The translations under genes were made by a program, and so were the position numbers. Under the pieces are notes generated by a model that did no database searches, had not been told where the DNA came from, and was given only the letters and a program-made list of their open reading frames with translations. From Endomychus coccineus (Eukaryota; Arthropoda; Insecta; Coleoptera; Endomychidae), in assembly GCA_958510875.1 (NCBI GenBank), contig OY294067.1, positions 265,148,180 to 265,212,179 on the forward strand: DNA of 64,000 nucleotides, read 5' to 3'. This document shows positions 20,622 through 32,800 of this stretch, piece by piece. Every line of letters begins with the position of its first letter. Within the stretch, counting starts at the first letter, position 1.

Positions 20622-22014
20622 TCACATTTCCAAAGTGTTTGCAACTCTATCTCTAACAGCACGAGCTCGCCCATCATCAGCTGCACCATTCACATCTTCA
20701 ATGTGATCATTTTGATGTTCCTGAATTTCTACATCATGATAATCTGGATCTTGTTCATGATTGACAATGAAGTTGTCATCTATTGCCATATTATGCAGAA
20801 CACATGCTGCTCTGATTAAGTGACAAATCAACCTATTATTTCTCAGCTTGACATGATACAATTGTCGAAATTTCTGTTTTAATATGCCGAAGCAATGTTC
20901 AATCACATAACGATTCTTGGCCAGTTTTACATTATAATTTTGTTGTGTTCTGGTTAGGTTTCCTCTGTCTTTATATGGGGTTAGTAAGTTGCTAAGTAAA
21001 GGGTATCCACTATCTCCCAGAAGGAAATATCTCCCACATTTCTCCTCCAGATTATTTTTCAGACTAGAATTCCTGAACACTCGACTATCATGCACAGAGC
21101 CTGGATACCCTATAAATACATCTACTATTATTCTTTGATAATCACATACAGCTTGCATCTGAAACGAAACGATTATAAACTAAAATATGTTAGCAAGGAA
21201 ATTATTATTGTATTTTTTCATCTTATTTTCATTGAGAAGAAATTTATCTCTGAATAATTATCATATTACCTACCTGAATTGAGTAGTACCCTTTTCGGTT
21301 TATATATGAATCAGGATCATTTTCGGGCTTATCAACTTTAATGTGACTTCCATCAATTGCCCCCATAATATTTGGAAATCCATTTCTTCTAAAATGTTCT
21401 TCACCGATACTCTTTTGAAGATTATTTGGCCATGTTATAACTTCTGGTGCCAAGTTGCTTAAAAATAAAGTAAGGCGACGTATGACTCTATTTACTGAAC
21501 TTATCGTTATATTGAAACGATCAGAGACATCTCGAAAGCTGACAGTTTGGTGCCCAATGTACCACAAATAGATAAGTACCTGAAACAAAATCCATTTGTA
21601 ATTTATCTCTAGTTGAATATTCCTATCATGAATTCAAAGTTAAATTAATCGATGTAACGAGCAATAACCTAGTTACTTACTTGATGTAAAGCAGGTATAT
21701 TTCCGTACTGCCCTAATTTGTTGTGAAAATAGAGGCTAGTTTCAAACCTATGACTTATATTATCAACAATTTCCCTAGATAGTCTAAAATGTTCAAAGAA
21801 CACTTCCTCAGAGTATTGTGGTACTGTTTCTTCTGAAATTATACATAATTAATTTGAATAACTACTGCCCAATGTTGCTTGGAAACAAAATCTTGTTAAC
21901 CTATTACTCACCTAAATAATTTTGGTTTTTCATTCTAGGTTCATTCAGTACGAATTCTCCATCATCCTCACTAGATTCGAAATCTGATAGGTCGCTATCT
22001 CCTTCATCACTCAT
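20622..22014 (-). CDS. Harbinger DDE nuclease (HARBI1-like, 4 exons)
   Basis: The nuclease cuts and joins the transposon ends. Proposed exons on the minus strand are 22014-21912, 21832-21681, 21579-21274 and 21158-20622, all with GT..AG borders and compatible phases, giving 365 residues without a stop. It starts acidic (MSDEGDSDLSDFESSEDD). The catalytic triad is visible: Asp in GAIDGSHIKV, Asp in YPGSVHDSRVF, Glu in NRYVIEHCFGILKQKF. Also typical are LLGDSGYPL and the HLIRAACVLHNMA block. Length fits the family. I see no disabling change. Confidence 0.88.
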
Positions 22015-22304
22015 TTTAAATTGTTAATCAAAATAAATACCAATATATAACAAACACAACAAATGAACAAATTCAAATCAGCTCTCAAATGTTCAATGCG
22101 CAGGTCAATCCACACTAGTTTCTACTTTTGACCATGTACTGAAATGGCCGTACGGAAACCGGTTCGAAAACGATTGCGCTTTGGTTGGAATGCCAAACGG
22201 ATCATCCGATAAACCGTCAGCTCTCGGTTGGAACGGGTTTGAGCTATTGCGCAAAAGCGCGACCGTGCGATGAACGGTTTCTCGAGGTGTTGGAACGAAC
22301 CTTA

Positions 22305-22739
22305 TGATTGCTTACAGAAATTGGTCGACAAATTACATCTACTGATTTTACAGAACGGATATGTTCATCTGGTCAAACATAGAGAAATATTGTGACCAGG
22401 CATGAAGAATATGTTTTTTGCATATCAAACATAATGATCAAAAATCTACTATACCAATGTATTATACTAATTATTTTCAATGTACACAATTTCACAAAAC
22501 AGCTTATCTTTGTTGGAGATAATTCAAAGACTAGCATGTTTTTTTTATACTCTGACTACACATTATAGGCGCAATGAGAACATGCTCAACGGCTACTATA
22601 GAAATAATCCTAAGCCTCGCACCCCTCCATATGGTAGTGGAGAGTATGGCGATGAGGACAACAACTAGAATGAATCCCCAAACTTAAGTATGAACCCCTC
22701 CCTGTAAATCAGCAAACCTGGGACACGTCCCAAGATAGA
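22305..22739. other. No recognisable feature
   Basis: Sequence between the Harbinger right end and the LINE fragment. It includes a short GC-richer stretch near 22615-22680 without an assignable motif. Confidence 0.35.
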
Positions 22740-23345
22740 TCTAAAAGGTATAGCTTCTTGAACGAATTGAAAACGAAGCTATATCGCAAAGGCGAATGGG
22801 ACAGAACACCATTCCAGGACTCAGAAGAAAGGCCATTAAATGGTTCACTGATGGCTCTGCAACATCAGGAGGAACCAGGATAAAAGTAAATGGGCCTGGA
22901 ACCGAATTCTGTGGAAGCTTAGGCAAATCACCAAGCATTTTCCAAGCGGAAATTCACACTATAGGAAAATGTGCCCAGTTCAATATAGCAAGAGACTTCC
23001 GTAGACAAGAAGTAGTTATTAAGTCGGATAATCAAGCAGCCATGAACGCACTGACCTCTTACATAAGCAGTTCCAAGATAGTCTGGAAATGCTTGGAGAC
23101 ACTAAACGAACTAAGCAAGAACAATGCAGTTATTCTCGTATGGATTTTGGAACACACCAAAAAAGCAGACGAACCTCGCAAAAAAACGGGAACCTGAACC
23201 CTTTTGCAGGTTAAGTGCCAGCACAATACTGAAAGAACTCAAAAAAGATGTAGGTTACAAAATATCCCATCACTGGATATTACTACGAGGACTGAGACAG
23301 GCAAAGATACTTCTGGGAAACTATAGCCAGTAGAGATATAACGAC
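22740..23345 (+). pseudogene. LINE RNase H domain, another family
   Basis: An open stretch (22796-23194) shows the RNase H acidic residues in order: KWFTDGSATSGG, then FQAEIHTIGKCAQ, then IKSDNQAAMNAL. It continues as WILEHTKKADEP, which corresponds to the usual W.PGH.G..GNE.AD block but has lost several key residues. A short downstream frame ending near 23333 fits the following C-terminal region. It differs from the LINE at 330 and 54370. Degenerate, no RT core. Confidence 0.8.
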
Positions 23346-23779
23346 CGAACCAGCCTAGGAAATATTAACGGGAATCGTAAAAGGGCAATGGCCGTAGTAA
23401 TGACACCTCAAGAATTTCGGATTAGTAGGAGAAGAAGAGTGCTGGTTCTATGAAGCACGAAACCTCTTGGAGTGAACCAAATAGAGGAGGGAGATTCACC
23501 TAATGTGAAGCCATCCGACATCTTGAACTTCCTTCCTTGAAGCTCCAGGGTTGGAGGAACTGTTACAGCCGCTGAGAAATCCCGAACGGCGCAGCAGCAT
23601 AAAGGGACACATTAGATCTATTAGGTCGCAGTGTGCAAATAACTCTAACGCAATACAATAAAATACGATAGGTAATAATATATCAAATAGAAGTTTAATG
23701 CACTGAACTGACCTCTATTATACTTCTTATAGAGATCAGTGGCTTAAACCCATAAAAAAGGGTTGCCTGTTCGAACACA
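23346..23779. other. No recognisable feature; possible LINE tail
   Basis: The sequence up to about 23620 is less AT-rich than average and may be the 3' tail of the RNase H LINE. No motif is decisive. Confidence 0.35.
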
Positions 23780-23781
23780 TA

Positions 23782-24952
23782 CGAGGGCAAGGTGAAAAGT
23801 CCCTGAAAAATGAAACAAGAAATGATTTATTTGTTCAAAACTTATTTTATTTCTCAACATAATCTCCTTATAGCCCGATACACTTCATAGAAACGTTTTT
23901 CCAATATTTCGATCCCTTCCAAATAATACGATTTCGGCAATCCTTTAAAATAGGCGTTTGTTTAAGCTATTACGTCATCGTTGGAGCCAAATCTCTTTCC
24001 GCCGACCCATTTCACCAAGTTTGGAACTAGATAGAAATCGCAAGGGGCCAAATCTGGAGAATATGGTGAATGACAAACCAATTGGTAGCTCAATTCATTC
24101 AATTTTGCCATTGTGACTGCGAACCTGTGCGCTGGTGGGAGAGCACTTTTTTCTTTACCAAATGCCACAGCTTTCGCTTCAAATCAGCGTCGAATCGATC
24201 CAACAGCCCTGCATTATATATGGCGGTGATCGTCTTACCATTTTCAAGGTAATGGATATGGACGATACCGTGTGCGTCCCAAAAAACTGTCACCATGACT
24301 TTGTTGGCCGATAAGCCCACTTTGGCCTTTCTCTGCTTCGATTCGCCAGAACTATTTCGATTGTTCTTTGGTCTGTGGTGTGTTGTGATGGATCCATGTT
24401 TCGTCCGCAGTTACGAAACGGCACAAAAAGTTCTTCTTATCACGCTTGAACATTGCCAAACTTTCCTTTGAAATTGTCACACGGTCGCGCTTGTTGTCAA
24501 CAGAGAGCAAAATCGGGACCCATCTGACAGATAGCTCATACCATGAATTTCATAGATGATTTCTGGCGTTGTAACCTCAATTGGATGATCAGAACGTTCG
24601 GCGTCCTTTGTGGTTATACTACCACAACGAAAATCAATAAACCACTTGTGAATCGTTCCAATCGATGGTAAAGAGTCCCCATAATGCTTAACAAGCGATA
24701 CTTTGGTTTACATAATGTTTTTTCAACCCAAGAAATAATGTTTAATCAAGACGCGAAATTCACTTTTTTCCATGTTTGCATAAATCTGGAAGTTGCTTGC
24801 TATCGATGGGTATCGAAACAGAACTGATTGACATATCAGTCTGAAAATTTTAATGCGTTCTAGTTAAAGACGCTACACCACAAATGTCACATGGGATTTT
24901 CGATTGTGGCGCCCTCTGTTTTATTTTTCAAGAACTTTTCACCTTCCCCTCT
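23782..24952 (-). mobile_element. mariner transposon, defective
   Basis: A 1.17-kb element flanked by TA at 23780-23781 and 24953-24954. The 35-bp terminal inverted repeats match at 30 positions; the core word is aaggtgaaaagt. It contains one antisense transposase remnant. The size and TA target agree with mariner. Confidence 0.88.
23850..24773 (-). pseudogene. mariner transposase, dead
   Basis: Reading the minus strand from the ATG at 24773: MEKSEFRVLIKHYFLG, then a stop, then blocks HKWFIDFRCG, PIEVTTPEIIYEIHGM, TADETWIHH-like (first catalytic Asp, frame disturbed), KVGLSANKVMVTVFWDAHG, LLDRFDADLK and YSPDLAPCDFYLVPNL (third acidic position). Between KKVL.HQ and AHRFAVTMAK a deletion of about 11 bases removes the DNAP segment that holds the second catalytic Asp and shifts the frame. 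It therefore cannot be active. Confidence 0.9.
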
Positions 24953-24956
24953 TATA

Positions 24957-25072
24957 AAATAAGACCTCTCTTTTTGACGTTTCCATATAATTTAGGAACA
25001 CTAATTACCATACTAGTTTTTGATGATAAAAATAAATCATCGAAACGTCAAAAAGAGAAGTCCTATTTTATT
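24957..25072. repeat. Short hairpin element (about 27-bp arms)
   Basis: The arm aaataagacctctctttttgacgtttc (from 24957) is nearly complementary to the segment ending at 25072 (gaaacgtcaaaaagagaagtcctatttt). The mariner right end abuts this hairpin. It may be a tiny MITE. Confidence 0.6.
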
Positions 25073-25110
25073 TTTAGTCATAATAAAGAACCATAATACC
25101 AAGAAAAAAA

Positions 25111-25199
25111 CATACATTCAAGAATATTTTTTTTTTTTTTTATTAATGTATTTAATGGCGAAGGCAGCTAGGCCCTTTACGCCATACATTCAAGAATAT
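25111..25199 (-). mobile_element. Ultra-short poly(A) retroposon with 17-bp target duplication
   Basis: The 17-mer catacattcaagaatat is present at 25111-25127 and 25183-25199. Between them lie only 55 bp, beginning with a long T run; on the minus strand it is a 40-bp 3' tail (ggcgtaaagggcctagctgc and on) ending in poly(A). This is the footprint of target-primed reverse transcription by a LINE or SINE with extreme 5' truncation. Confidence 0.8.
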
Positions 25200-25504
25200 G
25201 AATACGAATATGCATTTATTCATCAAAATCTGTATATATAAAATGCAAATACCACAAACTAACGCTGACTCACTCAATCACTCATCATGAAACCTGCAAA
25301 ATATCAAGGCAAGCGACTTTGGAAGGAAAATTCCTTATACGACGTAGGCACCCTCTCAGATAGGATTATTCGAAATTTAGTTCCAAAGGTGGTTAGAGTG
25401 ATTCATATATTTTGACATTTCTGACAACTAATATAATCAGGTAAAGTTTTCATGACAGACAGCCCCATAGATAGTCAGTCTGTTAGACTGTCTATGACAG
25501 ACCA
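25200..25504. other. No recognisable feature
   Basis: Short spacer with an imperfect repeat of the word agacagac/tagactg near 25455-25500. Confidence 0.3.
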
Positions 25505-25512
25505 CACATAAC

Positions 25513-25769
25513 CATAGTCAAAGTATACAGGTCTGCCGGAGCCTTCCTTCCATCGTTTCTCGCGCTAGGTGACGTCACCTAGCTCCTCCAATCACATCGC
25601 CGGCAGGTAACAACATCATATTATATCGTCGTCAACAACGAACTCGGATATCCGAGTTCGTTGGTCATCAATAACATTAAATAAACGAAATAAACGACCA
25701 ATCAGCTTGCACTCGAATTTTAAAAAGAGTAGAAGGGAGACTCCGGCAGACCTGTATACTTTGACTATG
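25513..25769. mobile_element. hAT-type MITE with 8-bp TSD
   Basis: 257 bp with inverted ends starting CATAGTCAAAGTATACAGGT (28 bp perfect, with similarity beyond), flanked by cacataac at 25505-25512 and 25770-25777, an 8-bp target duplication. The interior holds a 26-bp perfect palindrome, aacgaactcggat with its complement, at about 25635-25660. No coding capacity. Confidence 0.82.
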
Positions 25770-25777
25770 CACATAAC

Positions 25778-26904
25778 CCAATAACAAGACAAGTAACCCC
25801 ATAACAAGACAAGTAACGCTGATTCATTAACAGTTACACAATGTCCGTGACAGACCACTCCATAACATAGATATCCCGGGCTTTCCACACCTTTAGTTGT
25901 TCCTACTCATTTGAAATAAGCATTTAAGACTTGAAACTTCGGGAACGGCATGGCGACGGCGGTGCCGACGCCTCAACTGTTTCTATGGGTAATAGCTGCT
26001 TCTACGAGAGTAGCCCTCGGACAACAGCTAATAATGTATAAATAAAATTTGAAATACTAATATTTAATTATATAAAGCAAGTCTGACAATTAAAACACAT
26101 TTTTCTAGTTGATAACAGCAGATTAATTTTTCCCATATTTCGTGAAATCCCTAGATACACTGTACACTGGACGTGACTTTAATTTTTAGTGCTGTCGAAT
26201 AAATTTGTGTACGAATCATGACTAGAACTGTAATTAAATCTAACTTCAGAATCCGTGGAATTCAAAAATGAAACGTAATACTTATATGTTCAGACGACGT
26301 GAACGTACCTATGCTATGTCATGTTGAGTACAATCCTCTATAGTCGTAGAACAAATTTCACATGTCAAAATAAGTGGGTGTACATTTCCCACAGTTGATT
26401 TAAATTCAAATTTTACCGGCATCTCTTACACTCCTAATAAGACAACGTCACCTTCCAAATTTAAGGTATACTACGAGAGTAACAAATGAAGCGATTACTT
26501 GGTTCCAAGTATATTATACACACGTTACAAGCAAATTCCACTTCAAGAAGCAAGCTTTCAAATTCGTATGTAGGGCATGCGAAACATAGTTAGATACTCG
26601 ATAGTTATTGGGCTGAATAGAGAGTGACGTCGGATCTAGCAGCTCCAAATGGCCGATTAATGTTGTGTAGGGAACGTGTGGTTGCAATAATTAAGCCCCA
26701 TAATCATTGTTAATTCACTGGAGGTTAATGAAAATCGATTCGCACCCATACCGTATCTTGACAATTCAATGGCAGCAATTACGGTTTCCTGAATTGGTGA
26801 TTATCGTACTGAAAAATTGATGGCCATAAAACATTACCTCCTATACTGGAAATGAGATAATCGAACTTACGATACCAATGTGAATGGGAAATAAACGATT
26901 ATAT
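25778..26904. other. No recognisable gene
   Basis: Begins with a duplicated ataacaagacaagtaac (about 25780-25816). The rest is ordinary AT-rich sequence with no frame of interest. Confidence 0.4.
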
Positions 26905-27412
26905 GGAATGTTTCAGCTTTTTTGTTCATAACTTCGGTAAACGATAGAACTTTTAAAAATAATAGGGGTCTTTTATATAAAAGTTTTTCCTAAATCACTT
27001 CGTTTCCGAGATATTATTACATTATCTTCTAAGCAACTGAAGATTTTTGGTTCAAACTTGGTAAACTTTAGTTTTACTGAATGAGAATTTTTTTGGTGAC
27101 AAAATGTTCTTGAGAGAAGTTTCAGGGGTTTAAATGGGTACAAAACCCCATAACTACGCTACTGTATTTGTCTCAAGAACATTTTGTCACCAAACAAATT
27201 TCTCATCTAGTAAAACTGAAATTTACAAAGTTCGAACCAAGAATCTTCATTTGTTTAGAAGATAATGAAGAAAATGTAATCATTTTTCAAAACTTCAACC
27301 CTGTATCTCGGAAACGAAGTAATTTAGAGAAAAATTTTAAATGAAAGATCCCTATTATTTTTAGGAGTTCTATCGTTTACCGAAGTTATGAACGAAAAAA
27401 CTGAAACATCCT
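26905..27412. mobile_element. Fold-back (long inverted repeat) element, about 508 bp
   Basis: The left arm (26905-27114) and right arm (27173-27412) are imperfect inverted copies; for example ttcataacttcggtaaacga is matched by its complement at 27371-27390. The loop is about 58 bp. Non-coding. The class is not clear; a TA-rich flank is the only hint about the target. Confidence 0.75.
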
Positions 27413-28785
27413 GTATACACACTAAAATAGTCTTCTTTTAATTTTTGGAAATTTATACGAAACTGTTTGTGAGAATTGCTTTTGGATGCCTCTTGAGTAT
27501 ATTAAGTGTACTGTGTAACGGAAAAAATACTAAATTTTTCCCAAAAAACTGTCTACTGGTTCGAGAAAACGATGAACAATTTTTGGAAAAAGGTGATTCT
27601 TACAGGAATATATAAAAAGTGTACTGTCGCATTCTTGTATTGAGCTGCGGCATTGTCTGAGAACAGGTACTTTCATATTATTAAGAATAATATTGGCGCG
27701 GGCCAGCTGAATATTTTTTATGTGAATATTGGTTTGGGGCGAGAGGCTTGGCGTGTCTCTCAGTATTCTTGTTTGAGATAAGTTAAATGTAATTTGAAAG
27801 AAACAGCATTGGTAAAACTATATTAATAAAATTCATTAAAACAAATTAACAAATAAAACAAAACATGATAACAAATAATCTGAAAATTAGTTAATAAAAC
27901 ACAAGGACAAACAATTTCAAAATTAGTTCAGTTAATTAAAATACATTACCTACATTATTCAGATCGATACGTACACACGCGAGAAGAAAGTTCGAATATT
28001 TCCATTTTCCTCTATCGCTCGCTTATATAGACTTTATTGATGAAATCTTGCAATTTGGGATTCACACAGTGAATGAATTTGTCCGGCAGAATAATGAACC
28101 CTAATGCTGTCATGACAGTATTATTTTATTATTTGCAATATAAAAGTATCGGAGAATGGAATTAACACCGACTGACAGGAAATGGTTTATGTTTTGTAAT
28201 CAGATACATTGAAATAAAATATCTGTAAGATTATAATGAGAATAAAAATGATTTACAATAATGAAGAATTCAATTTGATAATAACGGAAACTTGACAATA
28301 TAGCTGACCGAGTTAATACGAAGCATTAAAATCATTGACCGAAACGAGTGTGCGTGTTACAATTATTATTTAGGGTCACTTCGGATATGGATCTAGTAAT
28401 GATCATTCTCATTGAAGCGAAAAACTATAAAATTATATTAAATACAAACAAAATTAATGACAACCTCTATTTAAATATGAAAAGTCATATCTGTTGGAGT
28501 AAACAAAGATTAATTACTATAAGAATATTTGTCGTCTGAGACGTTGAAAGTACTTGAATGGAAAAATCCTGCAACACTTTATTCACGTCGCCAATATTAC
28601 CGTTTCCTTCCGCGAAAATACTACCCCACTAGTGAGGTGCATAGAACATCTGGAAGACTCGTTTTGCCATCGCAGGCATACGACGAGTCTTGACAGAATT
28701 GGTAACATTCAAGAGGAGTGTTTAATAAAGAGACCCTCTTGTTCAACATCTCACTGCTCCAGCTCTCTATTACATTAAGATGAAC
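27413..28785. other. No recognisable feature
   Basis: AT-rich sequence. Possible LINE sequence may begin near 28640 but I cannot support it before about 28786. Confidence 0.35.
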
Positions 28786-29880
28786 TCGTAACAATTATTC
28801 TGGACCACCGAACGACCGGAGGAAGCAGATCACCCATTTGTTTTACATGAATGATCTGGAACTGTATGCCCCTGGAGAGAAATATCTGCATCAGGCTCTC
28901 AACGTGGTTCAGGAATATATACGAGCAGTAGGCATGGACTTGGGATTGGACAACTGTGCAGTATTTCATTTGTGGAGAGGACGATCTCCGGATGTAAACG
29001 AAAATGTACAGCTTGCCGACGAGAGCATGTTTGAACCTTGATGCTGGACAAACCTATCGATACTTGGAAATTGTAAAGGGTCCTAATTATGAACCTTCTC
29101 AGGTAAAGGTGGCTCTCCGCGGCAAATACAGAAACCTTGTACGAAAAATTTGATAGTTCGAACTTCCAAGTGAGAACAAGGTGTCTGCAACAAATATTCT
29201 TGCCGTTCCAGTCCTGCTCTGTTCTTTTGGAGTGGTTAAATGGACGGTGGATAAGCTGCATAGACTCGACAAAGACACCCGAAAAATGATGCCTATCCAT
29301 CACAGTTTGCATCCTGGGTCATCCGTTTTCCGCATTTATGTCTCACCGGGAGGTAGGGGACTTCTCAGTCTGGAAGGTCTGTATCGAAGTATAGCGTGTA
29401 AAGTTCTTAGGAGTTCGAACCCCCTTCCTGTGCCTTGTCAAAAGTCGGAGTGAGGGCATTTATCGTTAAGGCAGCGCAAAAAGCTGCGAAATACTTAGTC
29501 TCGAATTTCACATCAGTCGAGAAGGCCAACTAGAGGGCGTCCTCGAGTTGCAACCTTCTCGCCTGAAAGCCCAGATAAATGTCGCGGTACAAGATCTTAT
29601 GCGGCATGTTGACAAGCCGATACATGGTGTTTTCTACAGAATCATCGAAACGCACCGGCAAGAGCGGTTTCGGCATGCTCTCATTGCCATAATGCGGCCC
29701 TATGGATGCTATATTACCATCTAAGGCCTCGTATGGACTAGACCAAGAGCCGATACTACATGCCAGGAAATATTAAGTCCGTTTTCGGAAACGAAAAATG
29801 CCAGATCTACTGGAATTATCCGTTTCAGACGGTCAGGTCAAGATGAATAAACGTAAAACATTGGACCATTGGTGGGATTC
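28786..29880 (+). pseudogene. Non-LTR retrotransposon of R2/R4 type, RT to endonuclease region, decayed
   Basis: 28840-29040 encodes LFYMNDLELYAPGEKYLHQA, the RT catalytic region with the usual YMDD changed to YMND, then EYIRAVGMDLGLDNCAVFHL. 29180-29300 continues with ATNILAVPVLLCSFGVVKWT and HRLDKDTRKMM. 29330-29420 has a GGRGLLSLEGLYRSI block. 29790-29850 has a CQIYWNYPFQT block followed in a shifted frame by QVKMNKR, resembling the restriction-like endonuclease that follows RT in R2/R4-type LINEs. Stops and frameshifts are frequent. Loss of the first Asp of the YMDD box alone would disable it. Confidence 0.72.
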
Positions 29881-32800
29881 GAGCCCAGGATTCCTGAATG
29901 TCCAGTCGTTCACGTTTTGATACGTTCGGGCTGTTTTCGGTGTTATTAACACAAGTCAAAGGTTTGTTTTCACTTGACGCCATTTTTGGAAATACATTTG
30001 TTCTTTGTTTAATGCACGGCTACACGATTTGCCCAAGCCGAATAGTGAGCTTGAAATTTATCTTTGCGCTGTTATCATTGGAACATTAGTTTATTTATTT
30101 TTGTTTATGTACAAGGAAACCCTATTACAGATTGAATGACATATTTCAGTTATATTTAAGTTGAACTTAATATTTATTATAACAATTTTAAAATCAACTC
30201 ATAAGCCTCGAAATGATTGAAACTAAACTAATTCAAGGAAAACTTGATAATCGTATGAAAAAAACATTAGCACAAAAGCTGAAAATATGATTAATACGCA
30301 GCAGTATATAGTGATATTATTCCTAATAATGCAATATGATGATGGTGGATTATGTTACATTCAACAGTAAACGTTTAAGCTGCGACAAGACAGGACAATA
30401 TTATTGTGATTTATAATGTGTAAAGCTCTTGTTAGGTTTTTTCCAACACACAACATTTATATCGTCTTGGAACCGTTTTTGGGACTGTTCGTATCAAGTT
30501 TCTGAGCAATAGCCGACTTTATACCACTCAGGGTTGTTTTGGACAATTATCAAAAGACTGACAAAGATAGAAACTGTCAATCGAGTTGTGTGTGACTCTT
30601 GGAATACGGGCCCGAATTATCTCTTGCTTCTCACCCAATATTTCATCAAAAATGATAACGTGAAAGTCATCGTTTGACATACATACGCCATGACACTCAC
30701 CATCTATTCTCATGACAGTTCATCGTTTGATATACACCCGTTATGACAGTTCATACAACAGCCATCACACTCACCGTCACGCACACGTGCCAACTATTTT
30801 CTAACGTCGCATTCTATGGTCTATAGTTGAACTCTATAGTCCTATGACTATGACCAGGAAGCTGCTCGCCCCAAAACAGCGAGCGGAACTTCCGTCAGGA
30901 AGGTAGCCATGTATATCTAGTTACAGTTTGTTCTGATTTTAGTCAGCCACTTCACAGTAGACAACTGAGTTAAGTAAATTTGTACTGAATGAATGTGAGC
31001 CTTATGCGCTTATGTAAACTGCTGATACTCTCCTGTATAAGCCAAAATTCTTAAGAGTCTTCAGGGAATTGAGTCGTACAAGGATATAATGAATATGATT
31101 TTTGTATGAACCCCAAACAGATTGAGATGTATCCCAAAGGACTATCCTTTCCAGTTTAATCGAACGTTGAGCGATCGTGAAGCAGGCATCTGACAACCCG
31201 AACAACTGGAATATTGAATCAGTTGACTACATATTGGGTTTCGAAATGACCAAGTAATTCAAATAGTCTATAACTTATACAATACAGTCTCTATTGTTTC
31301 ACCTTTATGGACGACAATTTAGTATCAACAGTAGTTTACCTAAAAGGTACTTCCATCTTCTCTACTTGATGAATATCAATTAATATACCAGCGATGTAGT
31401 TAAACCATTATAAGTGATAACATGATGGAGTTTCTGAAATTTATTTTTACATTTTTTTGTAATTGAAGGAACGTGAAACATTCAGTGAATTGGGCTATTG
31501 AATGTATTTTGTAACTGTATGGAGTTTTTAGGTCAACCTAAATTAATCTGTTAGTCTGAAAAGATTTTATATCCTTTGTATTGTTGATTTATAAATGCTG
31601 TTTTAAAGGTGAGTTTCAGGGATTCAATGTGACAATTATTAGTATGTAATAAAATGATATTAATGAAAACTGATAAGAAGAATTATAATCATATACTTAA
31701 TCATCAAAAGAACCTAGAAGACACTAAGAAGACCTAAATTTAGCTAGTCAAATTTATACTTTCACATTATCATAATTGTGATGTACTTTTATAGTTTTGA
31801 TTTGTCTTTTGCATCATGATTGTTGTCTCTTCAAAACTAATTCACAATACACGTCAGTAGGTTTTACGACCACAAGAATCTCATGAAGATAACACCCTCT
31901 TCCTAATCGGTATCTTTTGTTTTTGTGATAATCATGCAATGGAGAATACATATGGGAAATCCAAAGATTAACAGGCAATGCACATCCTGTAGAATAATGA
32001 AACGCAATTTGCTGGAATGTTGGAAAAATAACTTCAGAAGATAATAACTGCTCATTATCTTAGTAATTACCTACAGCAGTTACTTAGCATCAAATTTCAA
32101 TATAAAATTTGTGTAATAACAGTGGTAAATAATGGATAAGCCAGACAATCAGTTTTAATTGCCCCTGAGTTTGTCATATCCTTCTATAAGAGATATAAAG
32201 ATAGGACGCAAATAATAACCTAATCTGTCTGGAAATAAAAATTCTCAAGTGATATATTCCGCAATTTAGTGTTTATTAGAAGCAATTTTCTTTAAAAAAG
32301 AAAAAAAAACATCAAAACACTTGACTTGACTTCAAAGTCACGTCAGATGATAACCCATTGACAATAATTAACATGCAAAAAACACTTTGAAGACAAAACT
32401 GGGAACTAGAGCAAGTTCGGGAACTAGGCAAGGTTTTTGATTCCAGAATGTTTTCTCTGAGTCAACGTACAAAGGGAATAAATTACCGAAAAAAGAGCAA
32501 TAGTTCCACTGAATATATTATTATTTCTTCGGTATGTATCCTGAAGCTGAAAGTAACAACAATCTGAATCCAAGACGAAGTTTTTTAGAAGACGAGATTT
32601 ATTGTGTAACAAGCGTTTAGCAACCGTGTATTTTTTGATCCACGTCAATTCGTTTCGTGTACACTGTTGCCGTTTATTCTCCTACAATAATTATGTACCA
32701 TCAACAAACGATGATCTATCTAATTAACGTCATTACTTCCAAAAGTCTGAGAAACTTAGTGGTAGAGATAGCGATTTAGCAATTAACGTGACGTAAGTTG

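Larger units (their letters stand above)
19011..22301. mobile_element. PIF/Harbinger DNA transposon, apparently complete
   Basis: The 3.29-kb element is bounded by 17-bp inverted repeats with one mismatch, GGTTTGTTCCAACACCT (19011-19027) and the complement of GGTTCGTTCCAACACCT (22285-22301). The right flank is TTA (22302-22304); the left flank is ATA where TTA is expected, so the 3-bp target duplication is imperfect. Inside are two convergent genes, a Myb/SANT-like DNA-binding protein on the plus strand and a DDE nuclease on the minus strand, the standard Harbinger pair. Both genes can be spliced to uninterrupted frames, so the element may be autonomous. Confidence 0.88.

Noticed and set aside
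29860..29885. tRNA B-box-like sequence ggattcgagccc
   Set aside because: No matching A box or foldable cloverleaf; it lies at the end of the decayed LINE.
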